64,000 nt of DNA from Halomonas sp. ML-15 (GCF_014779595.1 NZ_JACXZT010000019.1:473185-537184), one strand, 5' to 3'. Counted from the first letter of the stretch, positions 42,457 through 52,295 are shown. The notes: generated by a model from the sequence alone, not told the origin. Numbers and translations: made by a program.

Positions 42457-44589
42457 ATGTTCACCATCGATGACTTGGCCGACCGCCTCGGCGGCTATCT
42501 TCCCCCAGAAGAGATCTGCCAGGTCAAGCGCGCCTTCTACTACGCCGAGCAGGCCCACGACGGCCAGCGGCGTCGCTCCGGCGAACCCTATGTGACCCAC
42601 CCCCTCGCGGTGGCCAATATTCTCGCCAATATGCACATGGACCATCAGAGCCTGATGGCGGCCATGCTGCATGACGTGATCGAAGACACCGGGGTTTCCA
42701 AGGAAGCACTTGCCGAGCAGTTCGGCGAGGCAGTGGCCGAACTGGTCGACGGGGTCTCCAAGCTGACCCAGATCACCTTCGAAGACAAGGCGGTGGCCCA
42801 GGCCGAGAACTTCCAGAAGATGGTGCTGGCGATGTCGCGGGATATCCGCGTGATCATCGTCAAGCTCGCCGATCGCCTGCATAACATGCGTACGCTGGGC
42901 GCCCTACGTCCCGACAAGAAGCGTCGCATCGCCCGTGAAACGCTGGAGATCTATGCCCGCATCGCCAGCCGGCTGGGCATCAATACCATCCGCGTCGAGC
43001 TCGAAGACCTCTCCTTTCAGGCGCTGCACCCGATGCGCTCCGAGCGCATCAAACGCGCCGTCAGCAAGGCTCGCGGGCATCGCCGCTCGACCATCCGCCA
43101 GGTCCAGACCAGCCTGCAGAAGTGTCTCGACGACGACCAGCTGCCGGGCACCGTGATCGGTCGCCAGAAGCACCTGCTGTCGATCTACAAGAAGATGCGC
43201 GACCAGCGCAAGTCGTTCGCCGAGATCATGGACGTGTTCGGTTTCCGCATCATCACCGACGATGTCGACAGCTGTTACCGCATTCTCGGTGCGGTGCACA
43301 ATCTCTACAAGCCGGTGCCGGGCCGCTTCAAGGACTATATCGCCATCCCCAAGGCCAACGGCTACCAGAGCCTGCATACCACCCTGTTCGGCAGCGGCGG
43401 GATGCCCATCGAGGTGCAGATCCGTACCCGCGAGATGGAGGCCATGGCCAACAACGGCATCGCCGCCCACTGGCTCTATAAAGCCGGCCAGACCGAGCGG
43501 CCGATCGCCGCCGGCAGCCACGCCCGGGCCCGCGAGTGGGTGCGTGGCCTGCTCGAGATGCAGCGTCACGCGGGTAACTCGCTGGAGTTCATCGAGCACG
43601 TCAAGAACGACCTGTTTCCCGACGATATCTACGTGTTCACTCCCAAGGGCGACATCATGGAGCTGCCTCAGGGCGCCACGGTGATCGACTTCGCCTACAG
43701 CGTGCACACCGATATCGGCAACAGCTGCATCGCCTGTCGCATCGACCGCCACCTGGCGCCACTCTCGAGCCGACTCGAGAGCGGCCAGACGCTGGAGATC
43801 ATCACTGCCCCCGGCGCACGACCCAATACCACCTGGCTATCGTTCGTGATCACCGCCAAGGCGCGCTCGGCGATCCGCCACGCGCTCAAGCACCAGCAGC
43901 ATACCGAATCGGTGCAGCTCGGCCGGCGGCTGCTCAACAAGGCGCTGGGAGACTTCGAGACCAGTCTCGAGGAACTGCCCGAGGGACATCTCGCCGCGCA
44001 TCTCGACGAGCTCGGCGTCAAGCAGCAGGATGAGCTGCTGGAGTCGATCGGGCTGGGTACGCGCATGGCCTATGCGGTGGCGCGCCGGCTTGTCGAGGCG
44101 CTGCAAGATGCGCCCGAGACTCGCGGGCCGCGCAGCGACGGTCATGGGCCGATCGTGATCAGCGGTGCCGAGGGCATGGTGATCAACTTCGCACGCTGCT
44201 GCCATCCGCTGCCAGGCGACCCGGTGATCGGGCATACTTCGGTGGGCAAGGGTATCGTGGTGCACCGCGCCGAGTGTCGTAACCTCGACGACCTGCGCAG
44301 CGACCCGGAAAAGCTGTTTGCCCTGGAGTGGTCCGAGACGCAGCAGACCGACTTCCCGGTGGCACTGCGTATCCACGTCGAGAGCCGCCGCGGCCTGGTC
44401 GCCGAGCTGGCCGGCCTGGTTACCGACGCCGATGCCAATATCGAGCGTATCGGTATCGAAGAGCGCGATGCACGGCTGTCGATCGTGAACCTGACCCTGG
44501 CAGTACATGATCGGGTACACCTGGCACGGATCATCAAGCGCATTCGTAACCTGCCCCACGTCGGCAAGATTCAGCGCGTCACCAACTGA
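42457..44589 (+). CDS. spoT: Bifunctional (p)ppGpp synthetase/hydrolase
   Basis: A 710-residue RelA/SpoT enzyme controlling the alarmone ppGpp. There is an N-terminal HD hydrolase with intact LHDVIEDT near residue 70, synthetase domain with PKANGYQSLHT near 298, TGS domain (about 388-450; VFTPKGDIMELPQGATVID), helical and zinc-finger region (FARCCHPLPGD near 578) and a C-terminal ACT domain (about 635-710). The intact HD motif makes it SpoT rather than RelA. It partners DksA/DksA2 physiologically. Followed 100 bases later by ridA. Confidence 0.96.
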   Translation: MFTIDDLADRLGGYLPPEEICQVKRAFYYAEQAHDGQRRRSGEPYVTHPLAVANILANMHMDHQSLMAAMLHDVIEDTGVSKEALAEQFGEAVAELVDGVSKLTQITFEDKAVAQAENFQKMVLAMSRDIRVIIVKLADRLHNMRTLGALRPDKKRRIARETLEIYARIASRLGINTIRVELEDLSFQALHPMRSERIKRAVSKARGHRRSTIRQVQTSLQKCLDDDQLPGTVIGRQKHLLSIYKKMRDQRKSFAEIMDVFGFRIITDDVDSCYRILGAVHNLYKPVPGRFKDYIAIPKANGYQSLHTTLFGSGGMPIEVQIRTREMEAMANNGIAAHWLYKAGQTERPIAAGSHARAREWVRGLLEMQRHAGNSLEFIEHVKNDLFPDDIYVFTPKGDIMELPQGATVIDFAYSVHTDIGNSCIACRIDRHLAPLSSRLESGQTLEIITAPGARPNTTWLSFVITAKARSAIRHALKHQQHTESVQLGRRLLNKALGDFETSLEELPEGHLAAHLDELGVKQQDELLESIGLGTRMAYAVARRLVEALQDAPETRGPRSDGHGPIVISGAEGMVINFARCCHPLPGDPVIGHTSVGKGIVVHRAECRNLDDLRSDPEKLFALEWSETQQTDFPVALRIHVESRRGLVAELAGLVTDADANIERIGIEERDARLSIVNLTLAVHDRVHLARIIKRIRNLPHVGKIQRVTN

Positions 44590-44689
44590 GCTCTACCGCC
44601 GCTTACGCCGCAACCGGTTGCGGTGGCAGCGACGCTATTAAAGCGTTACTTATCACAATGTACATATCGCACTACGCGAGGGAGATATC

Positions 44690-45079
44690 ATGAGCAACAA
44701 GGCCGTGATCAACACCGACAAGGCACCCGCCGCCATCGGCCCCTATTCCCAGGCCATCAAGGCCGGCAATACCGTCTACCTGTCCGGGCAGATTCCGCTC
44801 GACCCGGCCACCATGGCGCTGGTATCCGACGACGTCGAGGCCCAGGCCAGGCAGGTCTTCAGCAACCTGCAGGCGGTCTGCGAAGAGGCGGCCGGCACCC
44901 TGGCCGACGTGGTCAAGGTCAACCTCTATCTGGTCGATCTCGACAACTTCGCCATCGTCAACAAGGTCATGGAGGAGTTCTTCGACGCCCCCTTCCCGGC
45001 GCGCGCCGCGGTCGGCGTCAAGGCGCTGCCCAAGGGCAGCCAGGTCGAAGCCGAGGCCATCATGGTCATCGGCGACTGA
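44690..45079 (+). CDS. ridA: Reactive imine/enamine deaminase RidA
   Basis: A 129-residue trimeric deaminase that hydrolyses 2-aminoacrylate and related enamines. Family landmarks: [20 protein letters not shown] (residues 19-38), the arginine in [15 protein letters not shown] near 103 that holds the carboxylate, and [11 protein letters not shown] at the end with the catalytic-pocket Glu. Ribosome site GAGGGAGA precedes ATG 44690. Commonly linked to spoT in gammaproteobacteria. Confidence 0.96.
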   Translation: MSNKAVINTDKAPAAIGPYSQAIKAGNTVYLSGQIPLDPATMALVSDDVEAQARQVFSNLQAVCEEAAGTLADVVKVNLYLVDLDNFAIVNKVMEEFFDAPFPARAAVGVKALPKGSQVEAEAIMVIGD

Positions 45080-45153
45080 GGTCGTTTTCCTGCTAACAGT
45101 TTCTAGGGTAGACTCGCCAGACAAGATTCAGGGACGAACCGCAGGAAACCCTC

Positions 45154-45669
45154 ATGAGACGCAGATCGCTTCACCACCTGGCGGCCTTACTGCTGCCCAG
45201 TCTCCTACTGCTGGGCAGTCCTGCAGCGAGCTCGGCCGATGGCTATATCACGCTGGGCGCCACCAGCGAGGGCCAGCCGGCGCTGAGCCTGGGCCTGGAC
45301 CGTACGTTCGGTCTCGGCTACTGGCACCCTCAGCTCGAGCTACGACTGGGCAGCGGGATACTGCTGCTGCCGGGCGATGACGGCGACGACAACGCCGCCT
45401 GGACGCTGACCCCGGCGCTGCGCTGGAGCTTTGCCGGCGAGCGCGGGATATTCGCCGAGGCCGGCATCGGTGCGGCGCTGTTCCTCAATACCCGCCATGA
45501 GGGACGCAATCTCTCCACCGCCTTCCAGTTCGAGGACCGCCTGGCGGTAGGTATGCCAGTGGGCAGCGGCGAACTCTCGGCCAGTTTGATCCACTACTCC
45601 AACGCCGGGATCAAACGACCCAATGACGGCTTCGAGACCTTCGCAGTGGGCTATCGACACCCCCTCTAA
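45154..45669 (+). CDS. pagL: Lipid A 3-O-deacylase PagL
   Basis: A 171-residue outer-membrane beta-barrel enzyme that removes the 3-O acyl chain of lipid A, lowering membrane permeability and immune recognition. It has a signal peptide (about 1-28), beta strands, and the catalytic triad H147, S149 and E161 in IHYSNAG and DGFETFAVGYRHPL, with the same spacing as Pseudomonas PagL (126/128/140). It ends in an aromatic/Leu barrel signal. Convergent with the SDR gene that follows. Confidence 0.88.
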   Translation: MRRRSLHHLAALLLPSLLLLGSPAASSADGYITLGATSEGQPALSLGLDRTFGLGYWHPQLELRLGSGILLLPGDDGDDNAAWTLTPALRWSFAGERGIFAEAGIGAALFLNTRHEGRNLSTAFQFEDRLAVGMPVGSGELSASLIHYSNAGIKRPNDGFETFAVGYRHPL

Positions 45670-45693
45670 CGGCTGGGCGCTGAGCGCTCAAGG

Positions 45694-46569
45694 CTACGCC
45701 TGCGCAGGCAGAAAACCGCCCTCCTGGAGCACCTGGGCATAGCCCTCGCGGAAGGTGGGGTAACGAAAGACATAGCCGCTCTCGCGCAGCCGGCTGTTGT
45801 CGCAGCGCTTGCTGGCGCGGCGACGCAGCGGGGACTGGATGGTCTCGGTGGACTCGACCTTGAGCTTGCCGGCCAGCCATAGCATGACCTCGTGCAGCGG
45901 CGCCGGTTCACAGTCGCTGGCCAGGTAGATATCGTCGACCGGGGCGCCGTCTAAGGTGAGCTGGATCAGATGCGCCAGCGCGCCGGCGCAGTCGTCGCGG
46001 TGAATCCGGTTGGAGTACATCGGCGGCGCACCCGCGGCGATACGCCCCTCGCCTACCTGGCGGATCAGACGGTCGCGGCCCGGCCCGTAGATCCCCGAGA
46101 AGCGCACCACGCTGCCCGGTAGCGGGTGGTCAAGCAGCGCCTGTTCCGCCTCGCGCATCAGGATGCCGGAGAAGCCGTGTGGCTGGGTGGGGCTGGTTTC
46201 ATCCACCACCTCACCGTCCTGCTGGGCGTAGACGCTGGTCGAAGAGACGAAGAACACCCGCTTGGGCGGCGTGTCGCGGCCAGCAAATTCGCCGAGCACC
46301 GCGCGCAGACCATCCGGGTAGGCGGCCCGATAGGCGGCCTCCTCGAAATGATCGGCGCTAAGCACATACACCACCGTATCGGCATTCGGCAGCTTGCGGA
46401 TTGCCTCCGGGTCGTTGACGTCCAGCGCCAGCGGTTCGATTCCGCTATCCTTGAGAGCCGCCTGGGCCTTGCGACGCACGCCAATCACTCGTTGACCGGC
46501 CGCCAGGAGCTCTTTTCCCAGGGTCATGCCGATGTCGCCACAGCCAATAATCAGTGTCGTTGTCTTCAC
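45694..46569 (-). CDS. NAD(P)-binding epimerase-like SDR (YeeZ type)
   Basis: A 291-residue atypical SDR: N-terminal LIIGCGDIGMTLGKELL (dinucleotide loop), FVSSTSVYAQQDGEVVDE near residue 105, then the catalytic-position region. The usual Tyr-x3-Lys is not clear (REAEQALLDH), so it may be a non-catalytic or ADP-glyceromanno-type family member. Genes of this kind are annotated as nucleoside-diphosphate-sugar epimerases. It runs leftward, divergent from oxyR. Biological substrate unknown. Confidence 0.78.
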   Translation of the reverse strand: MKTTTLIIGCGDIGMTLGKELLAAGQRVIGVRRKAQAALKDSGIEPLALDVNDPEAIRKLPNADTVVYVLSADHFEEAAYRAAYPDGLRAVLGEFAGRDTPPKRVFFVSSTSVYAQQDGEVVDETSPTQPHGFSGILMREAEQALLDHPLPGSVVRFSGIYGPGRDRLIRQVGEGRIAAGAPPMYSNRIHRDDCAGALAHLIQLTLDGAPVDDIYLASDCEPAPLHEVMLWLAGKLKVESTETIQSPLRRRASKRCDNSRLRESGYVFRYPTFREGYAQVLQEGGFLPAQA

Positions 46570-46649
46570 CTTTCCCTCGCCCCTTGATAAAAAGTCCCTA
46601 TTGGAAATTTGCTATCCATCTGCTCGAGAGGATGCCCACTGGCACCACC

Positions 46650-47570
46650 ATGACTCTAACAGAACTCCGCTACATCGTAACCTTGGCCCAGGAGCGCCAT
46701 TTCGGGCGTGCGGCAGAACGCTGCTTCGTCTCTCAACCGACGCTCTCGGTGGCGGTCAAGAAGCTCGAGGAGGAGCTCGGCGTAGCCCTGTTCGAGCGCT
46801 CCAAGTCCACCGTTCAGGTCACTCCGCTGGGCGAGCAGATCGTCGAGCAGGCCCAACGAGTGCTCGAGCAGAGCAGCGTGATCAAGGAGCTGGCCAACGC
46901 CGGCAAGGACCAGTTGGCCAGTCCGCTGCGGGTTGGCGCCATCTATACCATCGGCCCCTATCTGTTTCCTCACCTGGTGCCGGAGCTTGCCCGCAGCGCG
47001 CCGCAGATGCCGCTCTACATCGAGGAGGGCTTTACTGCGGCGCTGCGCCGCAAGCTACGCAGTGGCGAGCTCGACGCCATCATCGTGGCGCTGCCGTTCA
47101 CCGAGTCCGACGTGCTGACCAAATCGCTCTATGACGAGCACTTCGAGGTGCTGATACCTGCCGACCACCCGTGGACGGCCAAGGCCACGATCGACAAGGA
47201 GGACCTGCTCGAGGAGCGGCTGCTGCTGCTCGGCGAGGGGCACTGCTTCCGCGACCAGATCCTCGAGACCTGCCCGGCCATCAGCCATCAGCTCAATAGC
47301 CCCAGCAACACCCTTACCGCAGAGGGCGGCTCGCTGGAGACCATTCGCCATATGGTCGCCTCCAAGCTGGGCATCACGGTGCTGCCGCAGTCGGCGATCG
47401 GCACCAGCCACTATGAGAGCGGGATGCTGACCAGCCGGCCGTTCACCCCCGAAGCGCCGTCGCGCACCGTGGCCATCGCCTGGCGTGCCAGCTTTCCGCG
47501 ACCCAAGGCCATCGATGCCCTGACCGACGCTATCGCTCGCAGCCGCCGCCAGGCCATCGCGGCAGCATGA
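46650..47570 (+). CDS. oxyR: Hydrogen-peroxide-responsive LysR regulator OxyR
   Basis: A 306-residue LysR-type activator. The HTH (FGRAAERCFVSQPTLSVAVK, residues 18-37) is at the N-terminus, and the regulatory domain holds the redox pair C199 and C208 in GEGHCFRDQILETCP, the same numbers as E. coli OxyR. Oxidation by peroxide forms a disulfide and activates catalase, ahpC and similar genes. Start ATG 46650 gives the pseudomonad-type N-terminus MTLTELRYIV. The stop overlaps the recG start (ATGA), an arrangement conserved in related bacteria. Confidence 0.95.
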   Translation: MTLTELRYIVTLAQERHFGRAAERCFVSQPTLSVAVKKLEEELGVALFERSKSTVQVTPLGEQIVEQAQRVLEQSSVIKELANAGKDQLASPLRVGAIYTIGPYLFPHLVPELARSAPQMPLYIEEGFTAALRRKLRSGELDAIIVALPFTESDVLTKSLYDEHFEVLIPADHPWTAKATIDKEDLLEERLLLLGEGHCFRDQILETCPAISHQLNSPSNTLTAEGGSLETIRHMVASKLGITVLPQSAIGTSHYESGMLTSRPFTPEAPSRTVAIAWRASFPRPKAIDALTDAIARSRRQAIAAA

Positions 47571-49648
47571 CGCCCTTCGAGCAGCCGGTCACCGAACTCA
47601 GCGGGGTTGGCGAAGCGCTGGCCGCCAAGCTGGCCCGGCTGCGCATTGCCAGCCTCGCCGATCTGCTCTTCCATCTGCCGCTGCGCTATCAGGACCGCAC
47701 CCGTATTACGCCCATCGGCACCCTGCGCGGGGGTGTCGAAGCGGTGGTCGACGGCGAGGTGGCGGCCAGCGACGTGGTGCGCGGTCGACGCCGCAGCCTG
47801 CTGGTCCGGCTCAAGGATGGCTCGGGCATACTTAGCCTGCGCTTCTTCCACTTCTCGCCGGCCCAGCAGCAGCAGTTTCAGCCCGGCGTGCGGGTACGCT
47901 GCTTCGGCGAGGCCCGCGCCGGGGCCACCGGGCTGGAGATCTATCACCCCGAGTATCGCCTGCTCAAACACGGCGAGGCGCCGGTGGACGAACACCTGAC
48001 GCCGATCTACCCAACCACCGAGGGCCTCAACCAGGCGCGCCTGCGCGGCCTGATCCAGCAGGTGCTGACGCGCCTCGATGAGGAGCCCGAGGCGCTGCCC
48101 GACGGTATCCCCGAGGCGCTACGCCAACGCTTTCGTCTCGCCGGCCTGCATGAATGCCTGCACTACCTGCACCAACCGCCGCCGGACGCCGATCTGGAGC
48201 GCCTGGCCAGCGGCCAGCACCCCGCCCAACGTCGCCTGGCGTTGGAGGAGTTGCTCGCTCACCAGCTCAGCCTGCGCCAGATCCGTCTGCGCATTCAGTC
48301 CGACGGCGCCCCGCGCCTGCCCTCGGGACGCAGTCTGCAGGCGCGCTTCGTCACTCAGCTACCGTTCACCCTCACCGCCGCCCAGCGCCGCGTGCTCGAC
48401 GAGATCAGCCACGACCTGGAGCGGCCCGCGCCGATGCTGCGACTGGTGCAGGGCGACGTCGGCTCAGGCAAGACGGTGGTCGCCGCCATGGCCGCGCTGC
48501 AGGCACTGGCCGGCGACTGCCAGGCGGCGCTGATGGCCCCCACGGAGCTGCTCGCCGAGCAGCACTTCCGTAGCTTCCACGCCTGGTTCGCGCCGCTGGG
48601 GATCGAAGTCGCCTGGCTGTCCGGCAAGCTCAAGGGCAAGGCGCGCCTGGATACCAAGGCGGCCATCGAAGACGGTCGGGCGCGGATGGTGGTGGGTACC
48701 CATGCGATATTTCAGGACGACGTGCGCTTTCAGCGACTGGGCCTGGCGATCATCGACGAGCAGCACCGCTTCGGCGTGCATCAGCGCTTGGCGCTGCGCG
48801 AGAAGGGCGAGGCCGGCGGCCTGACGCCGCACCAGCTGGTGATGACCGCGACACCGATTCCGCGCACCCTGGCAATGAGTGCCTATGCCGATCTCGACGT
48901 CTCGGTGATTGATGAACTGCCGCCGGGGCGCACCCCGGTCCAGACCGTGGCGGTGCCCGACGAGCGCCGCCCCGAGGTGGTCGAGCGTATCCGCCGAGCC
49001 TGTGCCGATGACCGCCAGGCCTACTGGGTCTGCACCCTGATCGAGGAGTCGGAGGCACTCGAGTGCCAAGCCGCCGAGGCCACTCGCGAAGAGCTCACCG
49101 AGGCGCTGCCGGAACTCGCCATCGGCCTGGTGCACGGGCGCATGAAGGCCGCCGACAAGGCGGCGGTGATGGACGCCTTCAAGGCCGGTGAGCTCGACCT
49201 GCTGGTCGCCACCACGGTGATCGAAGTTGGCGTCGACGTGCCCAATGCCAGCCTGATGATCATCGAAAATCCCGAGCGACTGGGGCTGTCGCAGCTCCAC
49301 CAGCTCCGCGGTCGAGTCGGCCGCGGCGCCACCGAGAGCTTCTGCGTGCTGCTCTACCGCCCGCCGCTGTCGGCCCACTCGCGTGAGCGGCTGGGGGTGA
49401 TGCGGGAAACCAGCGACGGCTTTCGTATCGCCGAGAAAGACCTCGAATTGCGCGGCCCCGGCGAGGTGCTAGGTACCCGTCAGACCGGATTGGCGCAGAT
49501 GAAGATCGCCGACCTCGAGCGCGATCGCGACCTCCTCGAGGAGGTCAGCCCGCTGGCCCGGGCGCTGCTCGAACAGGCCCCCGAGGCCAGTCCGCCACTG
49601 ATCCGTCGCTGGCTGGGTGAGGAAGCCGGCCGCTACGGCCAGGTATAG
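47567..49648 (+). CDS. recG: ATP-dependent DNA helicase RecG
   Basis: A 693-residue branch-migration helicase that regresses stalled forks and resolves R-loops. The wedge/OB domain is about 5-160 (starting TELSGVGEALAAKLARL). The motor domains have Walker A GDVGSGKTVVA near residue 296, DEQH (IIDEQHRFG) near 395, motif III TATPIPRT, and the C-terminal domain with VGVDVPNASLMII and LHQLRGRVGRG near 580. Ends with the TRG region and ELRGPGEVLGTRQTG. Full length. Confidence 0.96.
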   Translation: MTPFEQPVTELSGVGEALAAKLARLRIASLADLLFHLPLRYQDRTRITPIGTLRGGVEAVVDGEVAASDVVRGRRRSLLVRLKDGSGILSLRFFHFSPAQQQQFQPGVRVRCFGEARAGATGLEIYHPEYRLLKHGEAPVDEHLTPIYPTTEGLNQARLRGLIQQVLTRLDEEPEALPDGIPEALRQRFRLAGLHECLHYLHQPPPDADLERLASGQHPAQRRLALEELLAHQLSLRQIRLRIQSDGAPRLPSGRSLQARFVTQLPFTLTAAQRRVLDEISHDLERPAPMLRLVQGDVGSGKTVVAAMAALQALAGDCQAALMAPTELLAEQHFRSFHAWFAPLGIEVAWLSGKLKGKARLDTKAAIEDGRARMVVGTHAIFQDDVRFQRLGLAIIDEQHRFGVHQRLALREKGEAGGLTPHQLVMTATPIPRTLAMSAYADLDVSVIDELPPGRTPVQTVAVPDERRPEVVERIRRACADDRQAYWVCTLIEESEALECQAAEATREELTEALPELAIGLVHGRMKAADKAAVMDAFKAGELDLLVATTVIEVGVDVPNASLMIIENPERLGLSQLHQLRGRVGRGATESFCVLLYRPPLSAHSRERLGVMRETSDGFRIAEKDLELRGPGEVLGTRQTGLAQMKIADLERDRDLLEEVSPLARALLEQAPEASPPLIRRWLGEEAGRYGQV

Positions 49649-49660
49649 GAAGCCGACAAC

Positions 49661-51877
49661 TCAGCTGGCTACAGCCGACGCCTCCGGCGCGGCGCCTCCG
49701 CCGACCGAGACCAGGCGATTGGCAGCCTCGGCGAGGGGCACCAGCTGCTGGGCGATCAGCCGCAGCTGGCTCTGGATCGGCCGATAGGGCACCTCCACCT
49801 CGCTGGCCTCTGCCGCCGGTGTCTCGAGCCGCATCAGCAGCGCGTTCACCTCGGACTCCAGCGGCCGCAGCGTGCGCCGCGCCTGCAGCGCCGCGGCGAT
49901 CTCGCCCAGCATCGCGCCGATCTCGCGTGCCAGTGGCACCAACGTGGCGTCGTCCTCGTCGTCGGCCAGACGGTGGCGGTGGGCACCCAGTGCCGAGAGA
50001 TGGCTGAGCAGGGTGTGCGACAGCACCAGGAAGCGCAGGCCGTCGTCGGCCTCCGTCTTACGGTAGTGCCCCGGCTCGTGCAGCATATTGGTCAGCACCG
50101 TCGACAGCGCGGCGTCGGCATTATGGGCGTTGCGTCGCGCCAGACGGTAGGCCAGATCGTCCTGCTTGCCGGCCTCGTACTGATGGATGATCTCATCGAG
50201 ATAGCCGCGGCTGTTGCTCAGCACCTTGGCCGCTTCGCGATTGAGGCGCCGGCCCTGCCAGTCGGGCAGGATGAAGAACACCGCCAGCCCGGCGATCAGC
50301 GCGCCGAGCAGGGTATCGAACAGCCGCGGCCAGATTAGATCGAAGCCGTCGCCGACCTGATTGAAGCTGCACAGCACCAGCAGGGTGATCGAGGCGGTGG
50401 CGATCACATAGTGCTTTTCGCGGTTGGCGAAGAAGGCCACGCCTGCTATCACCGCGATCAGACTCTGCACCAGCGGCTGCGGAAACAGCGTAATCGACAT
50501 CCAACCGGCCACCAGGCCCAGCACGGTGCCAACAATGCGCTGGGTCAGGAAACGCCGGGTGGTAGCGAAGTTGGGGCGGCATACGAACAGCGTGGTGAGC
50601 AGAATCCAGAACCCCTGCTCCGGATCCAGCCACTGCAGCAGCGCATAGCCGGCGAGTAGCGCCAGCGGCAACCGCAGGGCGTGACGGAAGGTCGGCGAGC
50701 CTAGCGTCAGGTTGAGCCGGATACGCGCCCAGGCATCACCCAGGCTGCTCGGTGAACGGTTGAACAGACTGTCGTCACGGCGCGGCTCATCGGCATCCGG
50801 GTTATGCGCGCTGGCCAGCTGCGACTCCAGGGTAGCGAGGTTGTCGGCCAGCGCATCGAGGGGGAACAGCAGCTCGCGCCATTCCGGTCGGCGCTGGTCG
50901 CGCAGGTTATCGATCGAGGCACGCAGATCCTCCAGCGCCTGTTCGCTCTGGCGGTGATCGAAGGGGCGGTTGAGCAGCAACGCCTTGGCCAGTCGTCGAC
51001 AGGCCAGCCCCTGCTGGTCGAGCAGTCGCTGGCAGCGGAACAGCACATCGTGGTGAAAGAAGGCTTCGGTCAGGGCGGCATAGGGATAGTGGGTGGAGCT
51101 GGCCCGCTCGTGGATATCCTGGGCGATGAAGTAGATACGCAGATAGCGATTCAGCTTGCGGTCGCCGCGTTGGCCTTCAAGACGCCGGAAGATCATCTCC
51201 TTGGCCTGATTGAGGGCCTCCACCACCTTGCCGTTCTGGCGCGCCAGCGCCAGCCGCCGCGCCTCGATATCGGCGTCGCGCAGCGGCTCGAAGAGCGCCG
51301 ACTTGAGTACCAGGTATTCGCCGAGCGCCTTGTAGACCCGCGCCATGCTCTGCTTGACAGGCTGACGCGAGAACAGCGCGCACCACAGCACCGAGATGAC
51401 CCCATACCAGGCCGCCCCGGCCAGCAGCAGCAGCGGCTGGCGCCAGGGGCCGTCGTCGGGCACGCCGCCGTGATGCTCGATATTGATCATCGAGTAGATC
51501 GACAGGATCAGGGTGCCGGAGGCGATGGTGGCATAGCGCTGACCAATCGCGCCGAGCATGATCAATACGAAGGTGGCCAGCCCCAGGCCGGCGGCGAACA
51601 ACCACGGCCAGGGATAGAGCCACTGCACGCTGAGCGAGGCCACCGCAAAGCAGGCCAGGGTCACCAGAAGCGCCTGCAGCCGCCCCTGCCAGCTGTCATC
51701 GGTCTCTGACAGAGCGCTGGCGATAATCCCCAGAAACAGCGGAATCACCAGCGCAATATCCCCCTTCACCCAGCTGAGCAGCAGGGCGCCGCTGAAGGCC
51801 AGAAAGACCCGCAGGCTGTAGGCGAACTTGTCCAGCGTCCATAGACGCCGGAGGGGTAACGAGAACGTGGTCGGCAT
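49661..51877 (-). CDS. yccS: YccS/FUSC-family inner-membrane protein
   Basis: A 738-residue membrane protein with two sets of hydrophobic segments (about 20-165 and 395-525) separated by and followed by large cytoplasmic helical domains. This is the YccS/YhfK organisation related to the fusaric acid resistance (FUSC) family. Sequence landmarks: LLSWVKGDIALVIPLFLGI near residue 34, FVCRPNFATTRRFLTQRIVGT near 430 (split). Probably a proton-driven or stress-related efflux component; the function is not established. A palindrome with -10-like TATACT lies directly upstream (51884-51901). Convergent with recG. Confidence 0.85.
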   Translation of the reverse strand: MPTTFSLPLRRLWTLDKFAYSLRVFLAFSGALLLSWVKGDIALVIPLFLGIIASALSETDDSWQGRLQALLVTLACFAVASLSVQWLYPWPWLFAAGLGLATFVLIMLGAIGQRYATIASGTLILSIYSMINIEHHGGVPDDGPWRQPLLLLAGAAWYGVISVLWCALFSRQPVKQSMARVYKALGEYLVLKSALFEPLRDADIEARRLALARQNGKVVEALNQAKEMIFRRLEGQRGDRKLNRYLRIYFIAQDIHERASSTHYPYAALTEAFFHHDVLFRCQRLLDQQGLACRRLAKALLLNRPFDHRQSEQALEDLRASIDNLRDQRRPEWRELLFPLDALADNLATLESQLASAHNPDADEPRRDDSLFNRSPSSLGDAWARIRLNLTLGSPTFRHALRLPLALLAGYALLQWLDPEQGFWILLTTLFVCRPNFATTRRFLTQRIVGTVLGLVAGWMSITLFPQPLVQSLIAVIAGVAFFANREKHYVIATASITLLVLCSFNQVGDGFDLIWPRLFDTLLGALIAGLAVFFILPDWQGRRLNREAAKVLSNSRGYLDEIIHQYEAGKQDDLAYRLARRNAHNADAALSTVLTNMLHEPGHYRKTEADDGLRFLVLSHTLLSHLSALGAHRHRLADDEDDATLVPLAREIGAMLGEIAAALQARRTLRPLESEVNALLMRLETPAAEASEVEVPYRPIQSQLRLIAQQLVPLAEAANRLVSVGGGAAPEASAVAS

Positions 51878-51883
51878 GGTGAT

Positions 51884-51901
51884 GTTATACGTTAGTATAA
51901 C
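51884..51901. promoter_or_regulatory. Palindromic operator upstream of yccS
   Basis: GTTATAC-GTTA-GTATAAC, a perfect 7-bp inverted repeat starting 7 bases before the yccS ATG (minus strand). On the yccS strand it contains TATACT, which resembles a -10 element, so a bound repressor would block the promoter. Regulator unknown. Confidence 0.5.
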
Positions 51902-51938
51902 GATGGATGGCTAGCGCCGGCATCAACGCAGCGCCGTT

Positions 51939-52295
51939 TCACAGGTGGCGCAGTAGCGCCTGCAGCCGGGTCAGGTCCTTGGAGTCGCCGACCAGCCGCA
52001 CCTTGCCGCTCATCATGCCGTCGAGGAAACTGCGCTGGGTCGGCTTGCGCAGTACCCGCACCGCGGTATCGGGATCGGCAAAGCGCAGTTCCAGGTCGAG
52101 GTCCACCGGCAATCCCGGGGCCGTCTCGATGCCGCGCGGCGACATGCGGTAGTGGCGGGCAATGGAGAGGTCTTCGGTGGCGATGCCCCAGTCGAGATGA
52201 CGCATCTTGTCGAGCGCTTGTTGGAAAGCGGGCTTGCGCCGCAACGCCCGTTTGAGCAACAAGCCGAGCAGCCACAGCATCAGTCGCAGCTTCAT
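51939..52295 (-). CDS. Small SCP2-like / hypothetical membrane-anchored protein
   Basis: A 118-residue protein. The N-terminal MKLRLMLWLLGLLLKRALRR forms a membrane anchor or amphipathic helix, followed by a domain with LELRFADPDTAVRVLRKPTQ and FLDGMMSGKVRLVGD then DLTRLQALL. This pattern (hydrophobic pocket, one functional Gly-rich turn) resembles SCP2/sterol-carrier-like folds used by some ubiquinone and lipid proteins. Start ATG 52295 is chosen for AGGAA upstream (frame open to 52373). It lies just upstream of yccS on the same strand. Function unknown. Confidence 0.5.
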   Translation of the reverse strand: MKLRLMLWLLGLLLKRALRRKPAFQQALDKMRHLDWGIATEDLSIARHYRMSPRGIETAPGLPVDLDLELRFADPDTAVRVLRKPTQRSFLDGMMSGKVRLVGDSKDLTRLQALLRHL

